A stretch of 64,000 nucleotides of DNA from contig OZ022256.1 in the NCBI GenBank assembly GCA_963978905.1, forward strand, positions 26,375,426 to 26,439,425, read 5' to 3'. Below the pieces are notes generated by a model. The model saw nothing but the letters and a program-made list of their open reading frames with translations, ran no database searches and had not been told where the DNA came from. Positions within the stretch are counted from its first letter, which is position 1, and the number at the start of each line of letters is the position of its first letter. The DNA is from Trichostrongylus colubriformis. Lineage: Eukaryota > Nematoda > Chromadorea > Rhabditida > Trichostrongylidae. This document shows positions 32,814-44,567 of this stretch, piece by piece. Position numbers and translations under genes: made by a program.

Positions 32814-34599
32814 GCGATTCTGGTGCCGATTCCTCCACTGGTAGGGACACAAAGCTTCGACTGATTCGATGCCTATTTACCTAGTTGATTTTTTTTAAAT
32901 TCAGAAGGGATCGACATGTCTCGTATTTCATCTCGTAAATACATATATCATGCAGCGCGTATCTTAATTTGTTCGAGTTTTCGGATCGCTCGAAAACGCG
33001 GTGGTGGCCTAGTATGCAGGAGAGCTTTTGTTGTGCCTATGTTCTTGCAGCATTTTTTTAAATATGAAAGCTGTAATAATTAATGGCGATAAGAAACGTA
33101 ATAAGAAGTAGAAATAATGAGGAAATGCCATCTTCTGAAGATTTCTTCGGACATGAAACCACTTGCAGCTTGATGGAGCGCAGTCGATCATGAGTCATAT
33201 TTCACGCGTCTGTATGAAGCATATGACGCTGTATTGATCGAAAATCGTACCAATATACCGTTTCCAATCTCCGTTGCTCCGATAACCTTTCTAAATCGAT
33301 GCTGTCCCTTTCACTGAATGTCACGTACGAGGCGCGCATATGTAGTGCCTTTGGTAGATGACCTAATTCGGAGCACGTTCTGTTTTTTAATTTTATTCAG
33401 TATCGGATGGAATCAAGACGGATGTGCTGAGATGAGATTTACTCATTGAACACAGATAACAAAGAAAATAAGGGATGCGGTTCTCTCCTGACATAACTTT
33501 CCATATCTTTCTTCATCTTTTTTTATATGGCAAGCTCAAACTCGATATTGAGTGACTAGAATCAAACAAAAATGAGCTAAGGAGTATGACATCTCATAAT
33601 TTGCTGTATACTTGTTTTGCAGTGATCATCTAGCGGCTTTTAGGCGCACTGGAAGGGAAAGGGCAAAAAACTCGATCCGCGTGTGGCGCGAATCACTCAA
33701 GTGTCTTCCCGTGAAATGACGGGATGGATGTTGGAATGCAAAAGAAATCTATTCGAGATATTTCCCTATAAGCAAAGCGAAGCTCTCGTCTTGTTCTTTC
33801 CGTCCTGAATTAGAAGCCATATCTATTGCCGGCAATCTCCAAACGACCTAGGATATTCACATGGGCCTACAAAGCCCGCGTAATCTTGGTTATCCTTGGA
33901 TAACTTCCCAGATATCACAAGAAACCTCTGACTTCTTACAACTAGAACGAAGTTTTTGACGCCTTCGCATTCCCCTGATAGTTAAAGGTGCATCGAGGAG
34001 CCTCTTTCTCATGGCTTGAAAGTCAATGTGGTAGTCACTTCATCGTGAATCTATAGAGGGTTCTGTGGACCAATGATGTGTAAGCCCACTAGGAGGACAT
34101 TTAATCACGAGCAATAAATGGGTAATAAAGAAACGTAGTATAGTACATAGCACCACAAAATAGTAAGAGCGATTTGACATAAGCCCGTTTCGCGATTTTC
34201 ACTGTGTGATGAGCTTATTGTTGTGCGCCAGCAGAGCTAGTATATTATGAAGGAACTTTATTGGGTGAAAACCACGGAACTTGTGAACAATCAAAAAAGG
34301 CAGGTAATAGTGGCACGCATGCGAAAACAAACTACGTTTCGCTAACGTGAAAAGCATCAATTCAAGGAAACACATCGAGAGGAAACTCAGATTCAAAACG
34401 AAGTACAGAACCCTTGAAAGTGCGGGGAACTTTAGCTAGAGTTAGATTATATTTTGAACTTAGTTGGAATCCAGCAAGAAAAGTAAGAATATGCATCGAG
34501 AAGCCCCTTTCCCCTGATCTAAAAAGGGGTGCATCAAACTCGCTCAAATAAATTATCCCAGGAAATTTGAGTTTTCATGCTACCCATATATTCATGATG
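32814..34599. other. Spacer; partial family A block at 32815-32880
   Basis: A TTGTTTTGCAG acceptor near 33610-33620 is followed by a 33-codon open frame that could be a small exon, but no partner was found. The rest has short frames only. Confidence 0.3.
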
Positions 34600-34910
34600 T
34601 CCGACAACGACAATCCGACAAAGCTGTCCGTGAAGGAGGGAGGGGCCACGGGGCCTTTGGGAGCAGAACATCGGTGGTCACGTGGTCAGAGACGCAGGGC
34701 GTCAACATTCAACATTGAGCGTTGGATCTTTAACTACACTCCTTTCGCCATCTGCTCCTCAAAGTTGCTCGGCGGTAATTCAAATAAATAGCTGTTCCCA
34801 AAAATTTCATTTTTGCATTGGAACAAAGAACGTTTGTGCTTCCTTGTGTGTTTCTTTTCATGTACTGCATGTAGTAGAGAGTTTTAAAGAATCAGAATTA
34901 TGAAGTTTTC
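34600..34910 (+). repeat. Direct repeat H, copy 1 of 2
   Basis: Blocks around GACGCAGGGCGTCAACATT, TTGCATTGGAACAA and TTCATGTACTGCATG recur, diverged, in order at 36590-36870. The 73-74-codon ORFs over it are not conserved between copies. Confidence 0.5.
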
Positions 34911-34998
34911 GTGAAGGATTTCTTCAAATTCACTGTACTCACTTACTACTGCTACAAACAAAGTTTGCAGCAAATCTCTCCTTGTTATTCGTTTTCAG

Positions 34999-35201
34999 TG
35001 TTAATCACCGAACGTGGATGTCCACCAACACACTTCGAAAAATCAAATTCCATTGGCAGTACGGTAGTTGTTAATTTCCTGTCAAACACCCAGCCACACA
35101 CACACCGAAAGACGCCTCGCCGTTTATGCACAAGGATTATTGCTAAAGTGGTCGAAAGCGGAGAAGGAGATCTGCTGCTTTCACTCTCTCCCCCATCGTG
35201 A
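34999..35201 (+). CDS. Candidate exon, function unknown
   Basis: A consensus acceptor, ATTCGTTTTCAG, ends at 34998. The frame reads VLITERGCPPTHFEKS and runs 66 codons to TGA at 35201, with a basic segment HTHRKTPRRLCTRI. An antisense frame is also fully open, which weakens the call. No neighbour exon placed. Confidence 0.25.
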
Positions 35202-36589
35202 CTGCATATAGGCCACAGCGGTTTCTTCATGGCACTAGTTCAAAGTATACAAAATTATCATAGCTTGGAAACACGTGTATTGTGAATGACCGTCGAGGTA
35301 TTCGACTCTGTGCCTGTCTCGAAACCGTAGACTGTCAGTCGGCATTCATAGTTCGTTGTTGTCGCGTCTACTTCTTGTGGTATTGCGTGAGGTGTTAAAA
35401 GAGATTATCATTTAACTATACATAGTTGTCAGAGCCCTGATAAAAGATGGGGCCATGGGAAGCTCCGGTACCGCACCGAACTCCTCTCCTATTTAACTGC
35501 TTCAGAGCTAGTACAAATATGCATGATGGACTCCTAAAGTCTCAAGGTGAATTCACGTCAGATCTCACCGCCAAGGTTGGAGGAGCGTTACAGTTCAATT
35601 AATGCAAGAGTGTTTGTTTAACCGTCCATAGGATCCCGCCGGTTAACGCTCCCACTCAACCAACCATCGCCCCGAATCACTTTACGACCTATCATATACC
35701 CTGCCATGTGCGGTAAAATTGTCATCGTATCTTGCTGAATAATACTGATCCTCTAAATGCTTTCTTTGCTTAGAACTTGTAAATAATGGAGAATGTCTTG
35801 CAATTAGTTCCATGTGATTGGTGGAAGTTTAGTGCTCTGCTATTATGTCATTCGTATAAATTCCCATTTTTATCGAATGCAGTTATAGTCGCAGGTTTAA
35901 TTGATGCTTTTCGTTAGAAATGAAAACGGCTAAGGGAGTGGTGCGTGGTGATATTGACAGTTAAGAGAAAGCAACACGAATGGCAAAAACCAGAGAAATA
36001 ATGCCCGTATTCTCCTCGTTATCCTTCGCAAGCTTGTGCTGCAGCGCTTCATAACGTTAGTATCAATAGCCACGAATGTAATATATACATAGGCGATGTG
36101 TGGCTGCAGCACCACATGACACGCTCGTTTGGAGGCGTGGTTTGCTCAAGAGTCTCTCGCAAGGTTTTATTGAATACTTTTGAATCGTTTTTCACCATGA
36201 TATTGCCACCTTCAGTCCCATTACGATGCGCTCCTAATTCATGCTGAATTCACGGATTGCGTTAGAAAAATCTGCCGCAATCCGCAATGTTTTTGCCATA
36301 ACTATGTCAGAAAAAAATTTGCTTTGAAAAACAGACCGGTGGCTAGAGCTCGTCAAGACGAATCTCCCTATATACGAAACGTTCATTACCTCTATCGGAT
36401 CACTTTACTTTCGAGAAAAATGGAAAACTGACTGTCCGAGGCGCGAGAAAGTACCTCCGGCCATGACGACGTCGTAAACTCCACTTCAGTTGAATGTTTT
36501 AGTTTAGGCATGTGATTCCCTGGCTCCTTTTCCAGATACATTTCCCCGTCAAATGATCGCCATTGCTTCCTTTAATTTTCGGGAGTGTA
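35202..36589. other. Spacer with no recognised gene
   Basis: Short frames only. AT-rich. No repeat partner identified. Confidence 0.4.
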
Positions 36590-36870
36590 CGTCGCGGGTC
36601 GTGAGAGCTCTAGGAACAAAAAGGCGACGATCACGCTGTCAGGGACGCAGTATGTAAGGTAGATCAACATTGGCCACGAAAATTTGAACTGCGCTCTTTC
36701 AACAGCTGTTCAGTGGTTGCTTTTGTTGAAATTCGAAAGAGTGGATCTTTTTCCAGTTTTCCGATTTTTGCGTTGGAACAATGGGAAATTTTCGGTTTTT
36801 CCCTGTTATTGTTCATGTACCAAATCTGATAGAGTGGTTTTGAGAGGAACTGGAATCACAGAAATCTGTG
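36590..36870 (+). repeat. Direct repeat H, copy 2 of 2
   Basis: GGGACGCAGTATG, ATCAACATTGGC, TTGCGTTGGAACAA and GTTCATGTACC match 34600-34910 in order. Confidence 0.5.
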
Positions 36871-37087
36871 GGCTATTACTTTGAGGGCACCATCCGAGCC
36901 TTACGTGAGATTAACCACTACACATTTCGCATGTAGTGCATGAGGAAAAGGAAATGAAATGTCAAGTGTGAAATGCGTGACGAAGAGAAAGGAGGCCACA
37001 GAACAGAACCTCCTCGTGGAAATATTAAGCCTTGTAAACGAATCCATAGAGGACCAGCTTTTTTTGGTATTAACCGATGTGCTTTAG

Positions 37088-37451
37088 GACACATACGACT
37101 CTGCCATCTCAGGCAACATCTCTGGCAAGATCGGAATCGATGCTCGTTCCCAATAATCGACCAGCCTCTTTGATTGATCGTCGCCCATCAAATCTCCATG
37201 TTTCTCATTGCCCGATACCCGTGTGGTATCCTCCACCCCATGTTCCTTATCAAACGCCACCTCCTCTTATGTACATACCAGTTGGACATCCTGCATTGCC
37301 ATTGCCCTCGAAAATATTCCTTGGAGAAAAGGAGCCGTCTCTTTGTGTTGAACTGTGCTGCGGCGGTGTAGCACAAATGCTTTGGACATTGATATGCGTT
37401 GTTTTATTGGGAGTAGTTGGAGTATTGATTACTGCTTTATTTTATGTGTGA
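37088..37451 (+). CDS. Candidate last exon of a proline-rich membrane protein
   Basis: The frame is open from before 37077 and can be entered through acceptor GATGTGCTTTAG ending at 37087 (phase 2). Residues show a polar segment, a proline/tyrosine-rich stretch (PVWYPPPHVPYQTPPPLMY), a short Cys pair region (CVELCCGG) and a 24-residue hydrophobic helix (MLWTLICVVLLGVVGVLITA...) that ends the protein at TGA 37451. This predicts a single-pass protein with the membrane segment at its extreme C-terminus, tail-anchored or with an N-terminal cytosolic domain. An AATTAATAAG poly(A)-like signal lies about 25 bp downstream. Upstream exons and family were not identified. Confidence 0.42.
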
Positions 37452-38372
37452 ACTGTGTTTTATTGAAATTTTTGCTAGAATTAATAAGGGTTATACATGT
37501 ATGAATGCATTGAGGAAGTCCACTAGTGCTAGAGACCTTGAAGAGACACAAGCAACCAATTAACTACTCAACAAGAGCAAGCATCAGCTTTTGGTGCCAC
37601 GTGCGTGTAGTGCAAGAAGGGCCAATGCGACATACCGCACTTCTCGGCTCCTGGCTACACTCGTCGTGAAGATGCCGCACGCGTGTCTCCCTTTGGGTCT
37701 TGATCAGGTCTCATCGGTTCCCTCGCGCTATACTCGGTTTCATGAAATGAGAGACGTGACCCCACGCGTATTTATGACTGTTTCAAGGGATGATTGATAT
37801 GTATGTATGTAATTCAATAATTAAGTGAAGAACCAATTGTAAGTAAATCGTACAGCTCAATGTATCACCTGAAATGTACATGACCGTGTGATCGTTATAC
37901 TGAATAAAATAGACCAAAATGCAATTAAGACATTCAGCTGCTGCTTGTAAAACTAAGTTATCAAGTGTTCGATGGGCGCCACTTTTTGGTAGCAACTATA
38001 GTACTCAAGTTCCATTTAAAAAGGTGTTAAGAATGAATGAAGGAATATTTAAAAACTTTTTGGCGAGGAAATAATAGTGATGTAGTTTCTATGGGGTGAG
38101 TGCACCGTAAAACACTTAGGATAAGTCAAAAGGATCGCCAACCGCACCCAGCTGGAATTGTGGTGAATCGTAAATGAGTGCAATTTTCTCCACTTTGCCT
38201 TAAAATTGAAATTCAAATATCACCATGAATTTCTTCTCATCCTCGGAGCATTAGGATGAACAAATTGACTAGATGTCTATCAGCAATGCCTTCTTACTGC
38301 GACACCTTGATATAGTGAAGGAAACAAGAGGAACGGCGAACTCACATCTTTTAGTCAAAAGTCTCTGTGGTA
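37452..38372. other. Spacer with no recognised gene
   Basis: Short frames only; AT-rich. Confidence 0.4.
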
Positions 38373-39214
38373 CTAGGTTTAACCATAATTTCTGTCCCAC
38401 AATGACAAAAAATTTCCAATTCACTTTTCTTAATTTGTGTTCAACTTCAGTCAACAAAGTATGTACCACCATAATCAACAATATATTGCCAGCGAGTAGG
38501 GAGATAACAGATGCCGCTTGTAGATGTCTGGAGATTTCCGGTCGAAGGAAGTCTGGAGGTCGCTTTTGAGATCATCGTCATCTTAGAGCTGCAGTCCGTC
38601 GAGGAAGTGGATCAGAGATCGGAATAGGTGATAGTCAGTCGGGGCCATGTTCTAAGATTACGGTGGGTGAGGAAGCTTCGTCCAACCAAGGTCCTGGATC
38701 CTTCGACACGTCAACTTTGCCACGTGTGGGAGAGCGTTGTCGAGGAGGAAGAAGGCTCGGTCCATTTTTCCAATAAGTTTTGCAGCTACGGTGTCCAATT
38801 GCCTGCAGTAGAGATCGGCAGTAACTGTCGTGTTGAATGGTAACAGTTTCCCTTCTTGAAAATGGAAAAAATTTTCTCTTTGCAATATTGTGAATTTTTT
38901 CCGTCTCAATTTGAGTCGATCGAGCCATCGGATTGCCACCATATAAGAGACAGTACCTGGGCCCATCGACTGGTTGATTCCGATAGTGGCCTTGCATGCT
39001 GAGGAACCGGGGCGGTGTTCGTGAATTTCCCCCCCCCCCCCCTTTCGCGAAACTGTCGTAGTTTCACTGCTAGAAGCCATAGAGAATATGAATGTGTTAA
39101 TCAGTACTCCTTTTCACTCGCTTTATATACCCCCCACTTTCGAATATTCCAGAAGCTTCCACAGCTTTCCCCACGAAAAATAAAAAGTGTGACAGAAATC
39201 ATTGTTCAACCTAA
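38373..39214 (-). mobile_element. Mariner element, internally deleted, second copy
   Basis: 842 bp between 28-bp terminal repeats (CTAGGTTTAACCATAATTTC at 38373; complement of TTAGGTTGAACAATGATTTC at the right end), with TA at 38371-38372 and 39215-39216. The minus strand encodes the relics: INQSMGPGTVSYMVAIRWLD from the N-terminal domain, then directly GKLLPFNTTVTADLYCRQLD, LLDNALPHVAK, LGWTKLPHPP and PTDYHLFRSL. The central part with the first catalytic Asp is missing at the same place as in 862-1705. The N-terminal part starts with MASSSETTTVSRK after a C-run. Stops and frameshifts make it inactive. Confidence 0.9.
39029..39042 (+). repeat. C14 mononucleotide run
   Basis: Fourteen C residues inside the mariner copy. 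The matching site of the 862-1705 copy lacks the run, so it arose after divergence. Confidence 0.9.
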
Positions 39215-39299
39215 TATTTGCAATACTCAGAGACTCCGGAAGCGGTAAATCTGGCAGACTGTAGAATATGAAAATCGAAGCGCAAAAGAGTGCAACAGA

Positions 39300-39480
39300 A
39301 AGGAAATAACTGTGAGAGATGGCCAAAACTCGAGAAATAGAATTCTCTCCTTATTTCCCCTTTCGCTTCCTCTGCATCACTAGTCGCTGATATGTAGGTG
39401 CAGATTGCAAGGGAAACGCGATAAAAAACCTAAAAGGGAGCGTTTCAAAGCGAGTTCTGCCACAAGTCTTCTCTCCTGAG
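39300..39480 (+). repeat. Diverged fragment of MITE family D
   Basis: GATGGCCAAAACTCGAGAAA and nearby blocks match the 5-prime half of the family (GGATGGAAATGGCCAAAAAC in other copies). Ends not defined. Confidence 0.4.
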
Positions 39481-39728
39481 CTGGAAACTTCGCTTACAGA
39501 AAACAGCATCCCAGTTCCATTTCCTTCGTTGTCTTCCTTCCGGTGCCTTTTGGTGATGGGTAAATTTTGAGATAATTTACTTTCTATTCAATTAGGCTAA
39601 ATAATCTCTTTAAGGAATTGTATTAATAAACCTGTCACGGTTTGGAATATTCAGTCCACATTTTTGACTCGTTATTTCGATAGAAACTTTAGAATTGATA
39701 CTACCACAAAAGCGTACGCAACTCATAG

Positions 39729-40635
39729 CGGCTGCATCAAGCGGAGCGGCCCTACCCAGCTGCCAGTCACAAAATCTGCGCTGACTCCTTAGCATTGAAC
39801 TCTTCGAACAACATCGTCAACAATAACAAAAGGTCATCTGATGGAATGATTTCCAAGGGTAGTTGGCTTGTTCCAGGCCTTTCAGACAACTCGCTCAAAC
39901 AAAAGACTTATTCCTTCTATAGCGTGAACGGTGAGTCATTGAGTCATGCAAACCCGTGGAGCCAAATGGACTCCACCTTCCAAGAGTTGAACAACCGACC
40001 TTCGCATGTGCTTAGTCTGTGTGACACTATTTCTCGCCTCTCCCGCTCCTTTATCTTGATCTCGCCAGCCCTCCCCCCTTCGCAGTCTCGGACAATAGCC
40101 AAAATCGGAATGAGCGAGGAAGGCTCAATCCTGAAGGTTAGTGGGTAGATCTTGGTTTTTTCGTTACTATATGTGATTTAACACCTCTGCTTTCATAAAC
40201 GAGCGTGGTAACTCACACACAAGTATCCACAACAGTTTCTTCAAATTTCACAACATTTTCTTCCCTTTCAAGTACTTTCGTTTTGTCCTGCTATGAACAT
40301 GGTACGAAATACTCTAGCGGTACCCATTCCCACGTTTCCTAAAAGTCATTTTCAATTGTTCAAGTTCAATGTCGAATTATTCACTGCTGAAGTGAAACCT
40401 CAGCTCTCAGATACCAGTGATTCAAGTGCGACGAATGACATCCAAGAGGTTTACGGGCTACACTGTAATCTCCGTCCCTTGCACTTGGTTCTCTGGTTCA
40501 CCATGTATGCTGGTTCTTGTCGTAGCTATAGTATATGAGTGCAGGAGACGGGCCTTTGGCTCGTCCGGGCTGGCACGCGACAATTTGCGCGGCAAACTGC
40601 GCGACTCCACGACCGGCCTCCTCGTCTTAGACTAG
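39729..40635 (+). CDS. Candidate two-exon single-pass membrane protein gene (partial)
   Basis: The upstream frame is open from 39729 to 40136 with no fixed start. It is Ser/Asn-rich (NSSNNIVNNNKRSSD; later SRSFILISPALPPSQSR) and ends CTGAAG|GTTAGT, a good donor, in phase 0. An acceptor, AACCTCAGCTCTCAG, at 40410 reopens in phase 0 as IPVIQVRRMTSKRFTGYTV and continues through a hydrophobic helix (PCMLVLVVAIVYE) and a basic tail (CRRRAFGSSGLARDNLRG) to TAG at 40635. This suggests an extracellular Ser-rich region, one membrane span and a short basic cytosolic tail. An alternative frame across 40293-40538 is also open, so the second junction is uncertain. No family recognised. Confidence 0.35.
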
Positions 40636-40639
40636 AGCG

Positions 40640-41308
40640 AGAATTCGCAATCGTGCTGATTTAGATCAAGATACTCAGGGGTTTTGTTAAGAAAGGAGCT
40701 TTCCCTTCCTCCCATCCGTGTTTATAAGTTGAGCTTTTTCGATGTCATGTTCTTATTCTTGCAACACCCTTTCATTACCACTCAGATTACCTATTGCTCC
40801 TTCTAGAAGCGGACTTTATTTTATTGTCGTCAAACTTTTCAGAACGATGCTCCCAAAAGGAAGAATAAGTGATCTAGGTGGTAATATGAGGGTATTAAGT
40901 AAATAGAAGTATTACAGAAGAAAAGCTCATCTTATAATCAGTAATGCATGGAAGGAGAAGCCTGTGTCCAATAAATTTTCTAACAACCTCAGCCTTTATC
41001 CGTGCCATTACGTGTTCTTACGTGTTCGTGCCCCAATCTTCAACGTCGCGCACTTCGCCGCACACGTTGCCGCTTGCCAGCGCGGACGAGCCTAAGGTCA
41101 CACACCCATGAAGTGCAGCCGCAGCAGTCTTGCGCGACTCGTTGGTGGGGCTCGGCAGACGTTTCGAAAAGCGCGGGATTGGGACATTTCGAATGCATGC
41201 GGTGCTTGGGTGAGCTCAACATTAATGCTCTCTATCAGACAACCGTCTTTTCTTCTCCTTTTCTACTCCGCTTACCGATTTTTTGTCTTATCATGTCACA
41301 AAATATTA
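40640..41308. other. Spacer with no recognised gene
   Basis: A G+C-rich block at 41020-41170 opens frames on both strands (126 codons plus, 60 minus) without motifs. Confidence 0.35.
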
Positions 41309-41310
41309 TA

Positions 41311-42184
41311 CTAGGTTGTACCCAAAGTCTTGTAGGATTTTTTTCGATCATACTTTTTGTTATCATTTCTCCCAACAAATGACAAATAGGCAATAATGTA
41401 TTCACCACTGTTATCGACAACACTCTGCCACCTCATAGGTAGATCGTTGATTCCCTCCTCCCAGAACTCCGTGTTCTGAGAGTCGAAGAAGTTAGCCATC
41501 TCTTTTGCAAGCAAGCCATAATCAACGCTTTTTCTCTTGGCCGAGAAGAATTTCAGAGGATGGGTAAGGTGATAGTGAGAAAGAGCAGTGCCTGGATGGC
41601 ATAGCGGGTGGGGCAGAACATCCCAGCCGAACTTCTGCAGCTTGGCCAGGGTACTCTTCGCGACGTGGGAGCGAGCGTAGTAATGAAGGAAAACCGCGGA
41701 CCTTCTCCGGCGCTTTTCTCGAACAGCGACGGCGAGCTGCTGAAGCTGCCGGGTGTATACGGCAGCGGTACTCTCTCGCCCTGTACCAGCACCTTGTGGA
41801 AAGCATTCCTTCCGCGTCCCAGAAGTAGCACAGTCTTGAGCGTGGTTTCTCTTCCATGTCAACTCGCCATCGCTGGAGCTGATGAACCAGCGGTGCACGG
41901 TCTGGTAGCTCACACATCCCTTGCCCAATACAGCGTTGATGGAGTCGCAAGACTCCGTCGCTTTGGTGCCGCGAGACCGCTCATAGTAGATGACACCGCG
42001 TGTGTGGTGGGTATCGACTACGGTCATGTAGCTCTCTTCACGGAATCCGCTGGGTCAATGCATATTTTGTTAGAAACTTAGAGGACGTTCTACTATATTC
42101 CTGAACCGCCTAGACCTGCCTCGAAGCAAACAAGAGTTATTGATTTTTTTTTGGAAAATCCTACAAGACTTTGGTACAACCTAA
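41311..42184 (-). mobile_element. Mariner-type element, different subfamily, internally deleted
   Basis: 874 bp with terminal repeats CTAGGTTGTACCCAAAGTCT... at 41311 and the complement of TTAGGTTGTACCAAAGTCTT ending at 42184. TA lies at 41309-41310 and 42185-42186. The minus frame of 238 codons holds an N-terminal helix-turn-helix relic (GKGCVSYQTVHRWF near 41920), then, without the first catalytic block, YTRQLQQL, RSHVAK, KFGWDVLPHP and the C-terminal FFDSQNTEFWEEGINDLPMRW. The second catalytic Asp motif reads HYYARSHVA instead of HDNARPHVA, and the third (normally SPDL) reads HPGT. The long frame is a fusion across deletions, not a functional enzyme. The 157-codon plus ORF is antisense shadow. 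Confidence 0.88.
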
Positions 42185-42186
42185 TA

Positions 42187-44567
42187 TTTAATATGGGTTT
42201 TTCTCTTCATCAGTCAATGGATTGAAGAGCAATGGTAACTTACAACACTACATATTTGTATGGTTCAGCTTGATACACCGTCAAAAATTGTTTCGAAGAG
42301 GTGAAATCAGTGTTTGAGTGTTGGTTTTTGTTATGTTTTTCCGAAGGTGATGAAAACTCCTGATTATCATTTCTTTAGAGTTGTTCGGGCAACTCCTTCC
42401 AGAGACAGTTCCATTCTTCTAGGTTTCTTAATAAGTGTGAGTTAAATTTTAATTACGCGTGTTTGTGCAGTTTCGCTGATGGTGGGCACTATAACCCCAC
42501 GGCTCCCAGGGATCTCAAGACTGTTGCTGTATCAACGACGATTTCGCCTCCCCATCGTTGCTTGCATCGTCAACTAGCCGCACAAATTTGTTTGTTATAA
42601 TGAAGTAGAGAATGAAGTGGTGTTCCTGCCCGATTCGCATTCATAAGATGTTTGAGTCGCAGTCACACACTGCCTACCATCACAATTCTATGTGGGAACT
42701 AAGTGTAGATTAGAAAAGCATCAGCCCTGCAATTTTCGATGTCGCAAATTTCTCTCTCTTGCTGGGTCATTACATATCTTGTCTTCACACTGCCTCAGAG
42801 GAGACCTTCCTTGATATCTTTTTTGTCTTGGACTCTCACTTCTTCACTTTGTCTCCGGGTAGTAGTACATCCTAATACATTACCGTCGAGTTTCCGAGTT
42901 TGGCCTTCGTTTGCGTAGAAACTCTTAGATTCTAGATTCAGTTGAGGGCATGGATAGATCATAAACGAATCAATAATCGTGTGAGGCATGGAACGAATCA
43001 CTCCCATCTGCCTTTATCTTGCTGCGGATGATTTTTTTGCCGTGATCTATACCGGAACGCTTAGACACCATAGTAATCCCAAGTTAAAGAACTGAGGCAT
43101 GGATTAATTATCTTGTACGTGAAGGTTCCATTCTAAGATTTTGTGAGGGTCGACGTTCTCTAAACCACAGGTTTTCGAAAATTTCGAAGGCAGTGCATAG
43201 TAAACGTAATATAGGATGGATGGTTTTCCACCGTTCCAGATACACTGCTATGACATCTCCTCCAATATTCAAAATACATTTCTTTAATCACCCTTTGCTA
43301 GTTCTTCGACAGATCGTAAGTTCATAGCGCTTACTGACAATGACAACTTGCACAATCCGTGGAAGTATGGCTGCGGAGCACGAGGTGAGGAATGTATCGA
43401 GGAACGGTGGAATGAACTCGGTTCTGGTCGAAAACTTCGCGTTGTCGAGGCATATCATTTGTGCTTCATACAACTCCCTGCAGTAGCCCGAGCCCAGACC
43501 GACAATACAAGCAAAGAAGAGCTCCAGGAATCGCGGAAAAGATGAAATCGATGCGTTAGCCTCGATGCAAATAATGTCGGCTACAACTCCTCCACAACTG
43601 TAAATCGTCGCTTCACACAGCTGTGGAGGAGGACGAACAGGATGAAAAAAAGTGAATAACTAATGAATTATTCGAAGAGCGCCCATTTTACTAACTCATT
43701 TGAAAAACTATTCAGTATTATTCTGTTGAATTTGCTATTAATTTCCAAAACTAAATATCGACATCGATAAAGTGGGAGAGGCTCACCAGAATATTGAGAG
43801 GGTGCATGAAAAAATTTGTCAACTACATGTAATCCACGCGGTAAGTGGAATGGAATCACTGTGCACGTAGTATCATGCAGTGGAAATAATGATCGCAGTA
43901 GGTTCAGTACCTGATGGTCCAAATGACCATAAGGAGAGAGGGATGCACGCCATTTGTAGGAAGGGGGTTTACCGTGCAAGCCATACATGAGCGATGCACA
44001 GACTTCTGTGAACCTGTTTCTGCCTTGAATGCGCTAGAATTACGACTCCCAACTCTTGAGAGAACATTTATAAAAGCAAAGGGTGATAAGGAGTGTATAT
44101 TCAGGGCGGTGTTCATTTAACACGTCGATGTGAGAAAGTACATCAAGGATACCGTGAAGCGTTACTACGCATCGCCGATGTGACCACTGACGAGGGATGG
44201 AAAATCAAACATAAGCAAAAAACGCGTTTACCTGATCCGATGGTTTAAACGACATGCACAAAAGGTAAACATGAATAGAAAACGAAAATGAACAAAAAGT
44301 GAGCATAATCGCATACGCGATGAAACAACTAGCCCACATTAGTAATGCTCGAAGTGGTTGCAGACGAGTATGTGTCGCAACTATCAGACACGGAAATGAG
44401 CACAAGTGATGATGATGTCGGAAGGTGTGAACAGTAAGATGAGCTCCCATGCTAATGGTTAGCTTTGCTGAGATGCCGAAAATAAATGCGAAATATTAGC
44501 TATCAATCTGCATATAAATGAAATAGGGAATGGTGCAGTGTGTGATTCTTCCTCATCATCCACGGGT
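42187..44567. other. Spacer with no recognised gene
   Basis: ORFs of 60-106 codons on both strands (e.g. 43668-43988 minus) carry no motif. No splice-bounded exon was supported. I see no repeat partner in the window. Confidence 0.35.

Noticed and set aside
41608..42081. 157-codon plus ORF
   Set aside because: Antisense shadow of the mariner at 41311-42184.
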